DNA from: CAZIRF01 sp964541755 | GTDB lineage: Bacteria > Spirochaetota > Spirochaetia > Treponematales > Breznakiellaceae | Direction of reading: 5' to 3' | DNA length: 64,000 nucleotides | Assembly (NCBI GenBank): GCA_964541755.1 | Contig: CAZIRF010000007.1 | Location: 1 to 64,000, forward strand | Shown here: piece after piece, positions 26,357-32,841 of the stretch | Position numbering within the stretch: position 1 is the first letter of the stretch | Layout of the letters: each line of letters starts with the position of its first letter | The notes under the pieces: generated by a model | Database searches by the model: none | What the model was told of the DNA's origin: nothing | The model's input: the letters and a program-made list of their open reading frames with translations, nothing else | Translations under genes and position numbers: made by a program

Positions 26357-26599
26357 TCAGCGAGAGGGTTTGTGGTAGATGAGCTCGTCGGGGCCCGCTT
26401 CGTACTCCAGTTCATCGTCGATGGCCATGCGTTTGAGGGCAGTAGCTGCCTCCTCTACAGAACACCCGGCCGCCTTGGCCAGCCGTGAAGCGCCAAGGGC
26501 ATTGCCCGTGCGGCGGAGCATCGTTTCTATCTGTGCCCGCGTTACGCCCCGGGAGCGGGAGCCCCCGAAGGCGCGCGCGAGCGCGCGAAAAAGACCCAT
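26357..26599 (-). CDS. Small winged-helix-like protein, function unknown
   Basis: 80 aa. The middle (TRAQIETMLRRTGNALGASRLAKAAGCSVEEAATALKRM) reads like a helix-turn-helix or winged-helix fold, ending with acidic residues and ELIYHKPSR. Start overlaps the stop of the TM2 gene by one base (TGATG), so the two are translationally coupled. The end of the TM2 protein carries a similar-looking helical module (TKDVILNTSLSLEEAEEILNNF), suggesting related small domains. Not a recognised regulator. Confidence 0.7.
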   Translation of the reverse strand: MGLFRALARAFGGSRSRGVTRAQIETMLRRTGNALGASRLAKAAGCSVEEAATALKRMAIDDELEYEAGPDELIYHKPSR

Positions 26600-27060
26600 C
26601 AGCTAAAATCGTAGCGAATTTTTCCGTCGCTCGTTACGCGTTCGGTCGCCACACCCCTTTCGACAAAATTGTTGAGTATCTCTTCTGCCTCTTCGAGGCT
26701 CAAGCTCGTATTGAGGATAACATCCTTGGTGGAGAGTTCCGGCATGCGGCGGGCGAGACTGAGTATCTGTCGCTCGGGACTTACCGTACGCTGGAAGGCG
26801 CTCGTAAATTGGGAGAATCCGGCAAAGTGATCGGAAAAGTGGGGGTTGGGTGCGTAATTGCTCTGATAGTACCCATGCATGGCGTTGTACTCATCCACCT
26901 TGGTACCCAGGGTGAAAAAGTCCAGAATCCAGCCGATGCCAAAAAACCCGCCGGTGAACAGCCAAATAATCCCCGATGGAATTTTTTCCAAGTAAAAGCG
27001 ATGAAAGCCGAGTACCCCGGCAAACAACCACAAAATGTACGCAATTGCCTTGGATTTCAT
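26599..27060 (-). CDS. TM2-domain membrane protein with C-terminal winged-helix-like module
   Basis: 153 aa. N-terminal TM2 domain (residues about 3-58: AYILWLFAGVLGFHRFYLEK, then the second helix IIWLFTGGFFGIGWILDFF), a short linker, and a C-terminal helical module (about 95-150, STKDVILNTSLSLEEAEEI...VERGVATERV) like a small winged helix. ATG 27060 is preceded by AGGAGGA. First gene of a two-gene operon with the 80-aa protein. TM2 domain function is unknown. One CTGATAGT copy (26863-26870) lies in the frame. Confidence 0.85.
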   Translation of the reverse strand: MKSKAIAYILWLFAGVLGFHRFYLEKIPSGIIWLFTGGFFGIGWILDFFTLGTKVDEYNAMHGYYQSNYAPNPHFSDHFAGFSQFTSAFQRTVSPERQILSLARRMPELSTKDVILNTSLSLEEAEEILNNFVERGVATERVTSDGKIRYDFS

Positions 27061-27161
27061 GAGTCCTCCTGTTGCGTGCCGCCTGAATTTTCAGCGCAGC
27101 GTGCGAGCCCTGTAGGCCTCGCTAAAGATACGGCGCGCTCAATGCACCGCCGTTCCCTTAT

Positions 27162-27190
27162 AACATACTGTCATTTTTGCCGGGGAACAA
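27162..27190 (-). promoter_or_regulatory. Candidate promoter of the TM2 operon
   Basis: Minus strand TTGTTC (27185-27190), 17-nt spacer, TATGTT (27162-27167), giving a leader of about 95 nt before ATG 27060. Confidence 0.45.
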
Positions 27191-27225
27191 GCCGCCGGGA
27201 GATGTTTTTCGATAGTGTTGAGGGA

Positions 27226-27265
27226 AAAAAGGATGGCGGCGGCAAGGAGGCGAGCCGCCGCCATC
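27226..27265 (-). terminator. Terminator of the modF-like/ilvY transcript
   Basis: GATGGCGGCGGC (27232-27243) pairs perfectly with GCCGCCGCCATC (27254-27265). On the minus strand the stem is followed by CTTTTTTCC. It lies 65 nt after the ATPase stop codon. Confidence 0.92.
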
Positions 27266-27329
27266 AGGTTAAAGGGATACACTGTCACCCGTATACTATC
27301 GCAATGAGCGTACGGTATCTATAAGGAAT

Positions 27330-28961
27330 TTACACTACTGCATCGGGAAGTAATCCCCTACGATACATGGGGGTCTCATTTGGGCAGAGGCTCATGATCC
27401 GCCGGATGCCTTCTATACGCTCTGTAGGGTCGTGGGTAACGTGGAGGGCGGTGGTGAGCCCCAAAGCGAGCACTTCTCCCAGGATGTCCAGGACCTGTGT
27501 TCGACTTGCCCGGTCGAGTCCCTGGCAGGGCTCGTCGAGAATGAGCAGGCGGGGCAATTTGATGAGTGCGCGCAAAATGATAATGACGCGTTGTGGCCCC
27601 CAATCCAGCGAGGCGAATGCGCGATCTTCCTGGCCTGCGAAACCGGCGAAGCCGAGCCAATGGCGGGCGAGCAGGCGAGTGCTTTCGCCCATGGGCTGAT
27701 ACAGGCCAATGCTGTCGTGCAAGCCCGACGCCAAGACTTCGTCCAGGCGGGTGTCGCCCAGCAGGCGGTACTCGCGGTGTACGTGCCAGGAGACCTGTCC
27801 CATCTCCCGTTTGAGGTCCCATATTGTCTCGCCCGAGCCTCTTTTTCTGCCCATGATGTAGACATTATTGGAGAATGCCTGGGTGTTTTCGCCGCTGACA
27901 AGACCCAGAAGGGTCGTCTTGCCGCTCCCGTTGGGGCCCTCGAGCCGCCAGTGTTCGCCCTCCCGAATGTGCCAGCAGACGTCGCGGAGGACCTGGTGTT
28001 CGCCCCAGCCCACGTTTACGTTTTCGAGTGCGATCAGCGGGGTGGCAGTGCCGTCAAAATCGGCAAACAGGGAGGCCCCAAGCCCTTCCTGGGCGTGGGC
28101 TTCGGTGGCGAGTTGGCGAATTTCTGTTGCGAAGTTGCTGCGGTCCTTCTTTGGGGTCGCGCCGTTTGTTGCCCGGGGACATCCCTCTCCTGCATGGACA
28201 ATCTGCGGCCCGTCGAGGACGAGTGCGTGGTCGAAGTTTTGCTGCGTCTGGTCAAGATCGCGTTCAATACTGATAGTTGTCGCCCGTGGCCTCTTGGCCT
28301 GGGGGCCGGGCCCCCAAAGGCTTTCGTTTTGCCATGTAGCGAGAGCTTCCCGCATCGTCTGGCGACTGCGTTTGTCGAGGGCGTCAAAGAGTTCATCCAG
28401 GATGAGGAGATCCGGCCGCGACAGGAGGCAGCGGGCGAGGAGGCTGCGGCGCAGCTCCCCGGTCGACAGGAAGCGCAGGCCGCGGTCGAGGAAGGGCTCG
28501 AGCGCACACAGGGCGATGATGCGTTCTGCTTCCGCAGGGAGGGGAAGCGGGGTGATTGTATCAGGGGGCGTGTTCTGCAGGCTGTCTGTGTGCTGGTCTC
28601 TGTGGTCCCGGTATCCGGCAGCGAGAAATTCGCGCACGCTGCGCCCCCTGGCGATTCCGCCCTCGACAAATTCGGAGTCATCGTTGCGCAGCTCCTCCTC
28701 GATGAGGGCGGCCATATCGTCAAAAGAGAGCGATACGACGCAGAGCGGGTGCTTGTCCCCGTGCTGTGGGCTGCCTGCTTCGAGGCCCTTTTTCAAGGAT
28801 ATCGCCATGCGCGAGAGGCGTGAATCGCTGCGGTCAACCCAAATCCAGCGTTCTCCCCGACCCGGCGTCAATGAAAGCTTGGCGGGGAGTCGGAGTTCTT
28901 CGAGTTTTTGATCCAGGTCTTCGGGGATACTGCACAGGAGTTCGCCTTCTCCTTTATGCAT
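27330..28961 (-). CDS. modF: ModF/PhrA-like double ABC ATPase with degenerate first nucleotide site
   Basis: 543 aa soluble protein with two ABC ATPase halves and no membrane domain, close to E. coli ModF (molybdate-related ATPase of unclear role). Second half is intact: Walker A GPNGSGKTTLL, family stretch RGSGETIWDLKREMG, signature region SLDWGPQR, Walker B LLILDEPCQGLD. First half keeps signature LSTGELRR and Walker B LLILDELFDALD, but the Walker A position reads VDRSDSRLSRMA with no P-loop Gly/Lys. ATG 28961 overlaps the ilvY stop by 8 nt, so the two genes are coupled. No molybdate transporter genes are near, so the molybdenum link is uncertain. Confidence 0.85.
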   Translation of the reverse strand: MHKGEGELLCSIPEDLDQKLEELRLPAKLSLTPGRGERWIWVDRSDSRLSRMAISLKKGLEAGSPQHGDKHPLCVVSLSFDDMAALIEEELRNDDSEFVEGGIARGRSVREFLAAGYRDHRDQHTDSLQNTPPDTITPLPLPAEAERIIALCALEPFLDRGLRFLSTGELRRSLLARCLLSRPDLLILDELFDALDKRSRQTMREALATWQNESLWGPGPQAKRPRATTISIERDLDQTQQNFDHALVLDGPQIVHAGEGCPRATNGATPKKDRSNFATEIRQLATEAHAQEGLGASLFADFDGTATPLIALENVNVGWGEHQVLRDVCWHIREGEHWRLEGPNGSGKTTLLGLVSGENTQAFSNNVYIMGRKRGSGETIWDLKREMGQVSWHVHREYRLLGDTRLDEVLASGLHDSIGLYQPMGESTRLLARHWLGFAGFAGQEDRAFASLDWGPQRVIIILRALIKLPRLLILDEPCQGLDRASRTQVLDILGEVLALGLTTALHVTHDPTERIEGIRRIMSLCPNETPMYRRGLLPDAVV

Positions 28962-29859
28962 GTCGTCGTCCCCCACAGTCTTTTTCCATGATGTCTGCAA
29001 GGGCTTCCCGCATACGGGCTCCCCGGGGGCCGCCCCCCGTCTTTCGCTGTATGAAGCCAATGTCGTAGTCGCCCAGGGCCGGGCAGGCGAAGGGTTCGAG
29101 GCCGTCTGCAAAGGGGCCCTGTTCGAGCACGAGCGAGGGGACAAGGCCTATGCCCAAGCCCAGCCGTACGAGGGCGAGGAGGGCTTCGTTCCCGGCGGTC
29201 TCTGCGGCGATCTGCGGGGCGATGCCCGCTTTCCTCTGGGCCCGGTCGAGGCGCTCGCGCGCGAGGCCGGCCCGCGGGAGTATGAGCGGAATTGCTTCAA
29301 GATCTTCAAGGCGGGCCGGGTTCGAGAGATGCCAGGGGCCCCTTGTGCTGCTTGCGAATACGAGGGGGGTGCGATAGACAGACCAGGAATCGAGGTCCGG
29401 GTAGCCGCCCGCCGGCAGGGCCGATACGGCGATATCGGCCTGTTCCTCGCGCACCCTGCGGGCGCCCTCTGCCGGGTCGCCGGTTTCCACCTCGAGGCGC
29501 AGCGAGGGCCATGTGCGGTGGAGAGCTTCGGCAAAGGGCGGCACAATTGAATAGCAGGCGGTAACCGACGCGTAGAGGCGGACGCTGCCCCCCAATTGGC
29601 CGGCGCTCGCGGCCAAGCGTGCGGGGAGGTCTCCGCGGCGCAGGAGGACTTCCTGCGTAAACGAGAGAAACTCTTCCCCTTCGCGAGTCAGGCGAACCGT
29701 GCGCGTGTCCCTGTCTATCAGTCTGTACCCCGATTCCGCCTCGAGACGCGCGACGAGGCGACTGAGGGCGGATGGGCTCATGTTGAGGGCAGCCGCGGCA
29801 TGTGCGAAGTGTTTTTCGCGGGCCAGGACGCGAAAGGCGGCGAGTTCGTGAAAATCCAT
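28954..29859 (-). CDS. ilvY: LysR-family regulator IlvY
   Basis: 301 aa LysR-type activator. N-terminal helix-turn-helix residues 3-62 (ELAAFRVLAREKHFAHAAAA; MSPSALSRLVARLEAE), then the effector-binding domain (about 90-290; VRLYASVTACYSIVPPFAEA matches IlvY closely). In E. coli IlvY activates ilvC when acetolactate or acetohydroxybutyrate is present. Here ilvC lies 1.3 kb away beyond a diguanylate cyclase gene rather than directly divergent. ATG 29859 sets the conserved MDFHELAAF N terminus. The gene is coupled to the ModF-like ATPase downstream. A candidate binding site lies before ilvC. Confidence 0.88.
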   Translation of the reverse strand: MDFHELAAFRVLAREKHFAHAAAALNMSPSALSRLVARLEAESGYRLIDRDTRTVRLTREGEEFLSFTQEVLLRRGDLPARLAASAGQLGGSVRLYASVTACYSIVPPFAEALHRTWPSLRLEVETGDPAEGARRVREEQADIAVSALPAGGYPDLDSWSVYRTPLVFASSTRGPWHLSNPARLEDLEAIPLILPRAGLARERLDRAQRKAGIAPQIAAETAGNEALLALVRLGLGIGLVPSLVLEQGPFADGLEPFACPALGDYDIGFIQRKTGGGPRGARMREALADIMEKDCGGRRHA

Positions 29860-29900
29860 GGCGCCATCCTGCCGTAAAGACAGGCCGTGGGCAAGCGGTC

Positions 29901-29929
29901 TTGCAGAGAGCTCGCCGGGGAATAATACT
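29901..29929 (+). promoter_or_regulatory. Candidate promoter of the diguanylate cyclase gene
   Basis: TTGCAG (29901-29906), 16-17 nt, TAATACT (29923-29929), 13 nt before ATG 29943. Lies in the divergent gap to ilvY. Confidence 0.5.
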
Positions 29930-29942
29930 TGAGGCATACACC

Positions 29943-30911
29943 ATGAATGTGCCATGTCTTTCGTTGAATATTTTTTGCATGATCTTCGCGTTGGTTCCGG
30001 CGATCGGGCTCAAGGGGCGTCTGCATGCCCCCTCTGCTCGAGGGGCTCTTTTTGTCTTGATGGCTGTTTCTGTTATTCTCATGCTCGCCCTCGAGAATCT
30101 GACCATGGGGCTCGATGATTTGCCCCATCCTCCGCGGATGGGAATCTACATCGCGAATGCCTTTTACTTTATTTTACATCCTCTGCCCAGTTTGAGTTTC
30201 ATTCTCTATGCCGACTACCTCATTGCCCCGCGTCAAAAGGTATTCGGGCCGGTGGCCCTCCTGGTCTTGGGATATACCCTTTTCAATACCCTGCTCTTTT
30301 TCCCCATTCCCGCCATCGCAGGGAGCGTCCTTCAACTCGCCTGGCAGGGCATGAACTACATTTGGCCCGGGGCCTGTGTGTCCCTGCTCATTCTCTATGT
30401 CCAGATGCAGATGCGGGAGCTCAACGAGGATTACCTTACGAGCGCATTCAACAGGCGATACCTTGACTACTATCTTGCCTCGCGCATGAATACCTGGACA
30501 CCCTCCCGCGGTTTTGCGGGGCTCATGATCGATATGGACGATTTTAAGGGAATAAACGATCGTTTCGGGCATGCGGCCGGGGACCAGGCCCTGGTGGTTG
30601 CGGTTGAAGTGATTCAGCGGGCCCTGCGCCATATGGATGTCATCGCCCGTTTTGCGGGCGATGAGTTTGTGGTTGTCCTCGAAATGGGGGAACGCGCAGA
30701 TTATCAGAGTGTGATTGCACGTATTTACCAGGAGATAGGGAAAGAAAACAGGGAGCGACGCTGTGCCTGTCCCCTGTCCTTCAGTATTGGGGGGGCTGTG
30801 TACAGCCCGGTGCGTCATCGGGACGCGCAGGTTTTTTTTCGGGCGATCGACCAGGATATGTACCGCGAAAAACTCTACCGCAAGGCCTTGGTGCCGACAC
30901 TCGGGGAGTAG
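29943..30911 (+). CDS. Membrane-bound diguanylate cyclase
   Basis: 322 aa. About five N-terminal membrane helices (residues 1-155) form an unnamed sensor, followed by a GGDEF domain (about 165-315). The active-site loop is AGDEF in RFAGDEFVVV, an accepted active variant, and the substrate-binding stretch MIDMDDFKGINDRFGHAAGD is intact. An inhibitory I-site RHMD lies five residues before AGDEF, so product inhibition by cyclic di-GMP is likely. ATG 29943 chosen for its promoter and because the upstream frame is antisense to ilvY. The gene separates ilvY from ilvC. Signal sensed is unknown. Confidence 0.93.
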   Translation: MNVPCLSLNIFCMIFALVPAIGLKGRLHAPSARGALFVLMAVSVILMLALENLTMGLDDLPHPPRMGIYIANAFYFILHPLPSLSFILYADYLIAPRQKVFGPVALLVLGYTLFNTLLFFPIPAIAGSVLQLAWQGMNYIWPGACVSLLILYVQMQMRELNEDYLTSAFNRRYLDYYLASRMNTWTPSRGFAGLMIDMDDFKGINDRFGHAAGDQALVVAVEVIQRALRHMDVIARFAGDEFVVVLEMGERADYQSVIARIYQEIGKENRERRCACPLSFSIGGAVYSPVRHRDAQVFFRAIDQDMYREKLYRKALVPTLGE

Positions 30912-31003
30912 CGGGGTCTTTTTGCCGCTGCCAAACAGCCATGGGGGGACCCGCTCCCGGAGGACGCGGTGCGGAGAGAACTATCAGTATAAATGATTAA
31001 TAT

Positions 31004-31058
31004 GCAATACTGAAGTGAGAATATTTCACTTTACGCACGTATCGCTTTTTGATATACC
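31004..31058 (+). promoter_or_regulatory. Candidate ilvC promoter with nested inverted repeat (possible IlvY operator)
   Basis: AAGTGA (31013-31018) and TCACTT (31026-31031) are inverted arms, inside a wider imperfect pair GCAATAC (31004-31010) / GTATCGC (31039-31045). The inner repeat touches the -35 box TTTACG (31030-31035); 17 nt later is TATACC (31053-31058). A LysR activator site next to -35 would fit this layout. A CTGATAGT copy in minus orientation lies just upstream (30980-30987). Assignment to IlvY is inference. Confidence 0.5.
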
Positions 31059-31146
31059 TATGGTGGCCCCGGGTCTGTCCTGCGGGTACATGACGGGGTT
31101 CCGGCGGGCATGTTTGCGTTCGCGACCGGGCCCACAGGAGCATACC

Positions 31147-32616
31147 ATGAATTACTTCAATTCGATCCCCTGGCGCGTGGCCCTCATGCAGCTTGGCACC
31201 TGCCGCTTTATGGAGAAGGCTGAACTCTGTGAAGGCGTTGTCGCGCTCAAGGGCAAGAAGATCGTCATTGTGGGCTGCGGCGCACAGGGCCTCAATCAGG
31301 GTCTCAACCTGCGTGACAGCGGGCTCGATGTGAGCTACGCCCTGCGCAAGGAGGCCATCGCCGAAAAGCGCGCCAGCTGGAAATCGGCCACCGAGAACGG
31401 CTTTACCGTGGGCACCTACGAGGAGCTCATCCCCTCTGCCGACCTCGTGGGCAACCTTACCCCGGACAAACAGCATTCCAACGTAATCGCGGCGGTCATG
31501 CCCCTCATGAAGAAGGGCTCGTCGCTCTGGTACAGCCACGGCTTCAACATTGTTGAAGAGGGCATGCAGATTCGCAAGGATATCACCGTTGTGATGATGG
31601 CTCCCAAGGGTCCGGGTACCGAGGTTCGCACCGAGTATTCGCGCGGGTTCGGCATCCCCACCCTTATTGCCGTTCACCCGGAAAACGACCCCGAGAACAA
31701 GGGCTGGGCGATTGCCAAGGCCCTCGCCTGCGGAACCGGCGGCGACAAGGCCGGTGTTCTGGCGTCGAGCTTCGTCGCCGAGGTCAAGAGCGACCTCATG
31801 GGCGAGCAGACCATACTCTGCGGCATGCTCCAGACCGGCAGCCTCCTCTGCTTCGACAAGATGGTGGAGAAGGGTATCGACAAGGCCTGGGCCGCCAAGT
31901 TCATCCAGTTTGGCTGGGAGCGCATCACCGAGGCCCTCAAGTTCGGCGGTATCACCGGCATGATGGACCGCCTCTCGAATCCCGCCAAGCTCAAGGCCAA
32001 CGCCCTGTCCAAAGAGCTCAAGGCCATCATGGCTCCCCTGTACCAGAAGCACCAAGATGATATTATCAGCGGGAAGTTCTCCTCGACGATGATGGAAGAC
32101 TGGGCCGCCGGCGACAAGGACCTCCTCGCCTGGCGCGAAGCCACCGGGAAGACCGCTTTCGAAAACACTTCTCCCGCCAGCGTCGATATTGACGACCAGG
32201 AGTACTTCGACAAGGGTATCCTCATGGTCGCGATGGTCAAGGCCGGCGTCGAGCTCGCCTTCGAGACCATGGTCGATGCGGGCATCAAGCCGGAGAGCGC
32301 CTACTACGAGAGCCTCCACGAGACCCCCCTTATCGCCAACCTCATTGCGCGCAAGAAGCTCTACGAGATGAACAAGGTTATCAGCGATACGGCAGAGTAC
32401 GGCTGTTACCTCTTCGACAATGCCTGTCGCCCCCTGCTCAAGGACTTCATGGCAAAGGTCGACACCGATATCATCGGGAAGGGCCTTGTCGTCAAGACCA
32501 ACGCGGTCTCCAACCGCGAGCTCGTCCAGGTCAACGAGGAGATCCGCAATCACGGCGTCGAAAAGATCGGCAAGGTCCTGCGGGCCTACATGACTGCGAT
32601 GAAACCGGTTGTTTGA
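31147..32616 (+). CDS. ilvC: Ketol-acid reductoisomerase, class II
   Basis: 489 aa, the long class II (E. coli-like) enzyme with duplicated C-terminal knotted domain, cytoplasmic, second step of valine/isoleucine synthesis using NADPH and Mg2+. N-terminal NADPH fold with VGCGAQGLNQGLNLRD; catalytic domains follow (MMAPKGPGTEVRTEY, VAEVKSDLMGEQTILCG). ATG 31147 follows CAGGAG at a good distance. The stop codon lies inside the first of several tandem hairpins. Monocistronic; other ilv genes are not in the window. Confidence 0.97.
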   Translation: MNYFNSIPWRVALMQLGTCRFMEKAELCEGVVALKGKKIVIVGCGAQGLNQGLNLRDSGLDVSYALRKEAIAEKRASWKSATENGFTVGTYEELIPSADLVGNLTPDKQHSNVIAAVMPLMKKGSSLWYSHGFNIVEEGMQIRKDITVVMMAPKGPGTEVRTEYSRGFGIPTLIAVHPENDPENKGWAIAKALACGTGGDKAGVLASSFVAEVKSDLMGEQTILCGMLQTGSLLCFDKMVEKGIDKAWAAKFIQFGWERITEALKFGGITGMMDRLSNPAKLKANALSKELKAIMAPLYQKHQDDIISGKFSSTMMEDWAAGDKDLLAWREATGKTAFENTSPASVDIDDQEYFDKGILMVAMVKAGVELAFETMVDAGIKPESAYYESLHETPLIANLIARKKLYEMNKVISDTAEYGCYLFDNACRPLLKDFMAKVDTDIIGKGLVVKTNAVSNRELVQVNEEIRNHGVEKIGKVLRAYMTAMKPVV

Positions 32617-32720
32617 GCGACATCCTGTCGCTCAAACAACTTGGCCGAATGCGCCTCGCGCATTCGGCTATATGGGAGCAGCGTACATCCTTGTACGCCG
32701 CTGAGGTGACGTCCTGTCAC
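32608..32720 (-). ncRNA. Tandem hairpin array with GGA loops (possible CsrA-binding RNA)
   Basis: Four hairpins in 113 bp. Read on the minus strand they are: GTGAC-AGGAC-GTCAC (32720-32706); GCGTACA-AGGA-TGTACGC (32698-32681); GCCGAATGCG-5 nt-CGCATTCGGC (32668-32644); and a 15-bp stem closing on GGA, core GCGACAGGATGTCGC (32640-32608). Two loops, ACAGGATGT and ACAAGGATGT, match the known in-vitro consensus for CsrA sites (RUACARGGAUGU) with GGA in the loop. On the plus strand the same array is the 3' UTR of ilvC and begins over its stop codon; its loops then read TCC/TCCT. No promoter or U-run for a separate minus-strand RNA is obvious, so whether it is a small RNA, a 3' UTR or only a DNA repeat is open. 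Confidence 0.4.
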
Positions 32721-32757
32721 TCTTTCAACATGGTCTGTCGCTCTTGTGTGATACATG

Positions 32758-32793
32758 AAAAAGCCCCGCGGGCGGGTGCCTGCGGGGCTTTTT
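32758..32793. terminator. Bidirectional terminator between ilvC and the chemoreceptor gene
   Basis: AAAAAGCCCCGC (32758-32769) pairs with GCGGGGCTTTTT (32782-32793). T-runs follow the stem on both strands, so it serves ilvC (+) and the convergent mcp gene (-). Confidence 0.95.
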
Positions 32794-32841
32794 GTTTGTT
32801 TTAAAGCCTGATGTTGATGCCGGGCGACGGTCCGTTTCCGT

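Noticed and set aside
27232..27265. Operator palindrome GATGGCGGCGGC...GCCGCCGCCATC
   Set aside because: The T-run after the stem on the minus strand and its place after the ATPase stop make it a terminator.
30997..32553. 518-codon minus-strand frame antisense to ilvC
   Set aside because: Shadow of ilvC; no family resemblance.
32641..32757. CRISPR-like array after ilvC
   Set aside because: The hairpin units differ in stem sequence and have no constant direct repeat or regular spacer length.
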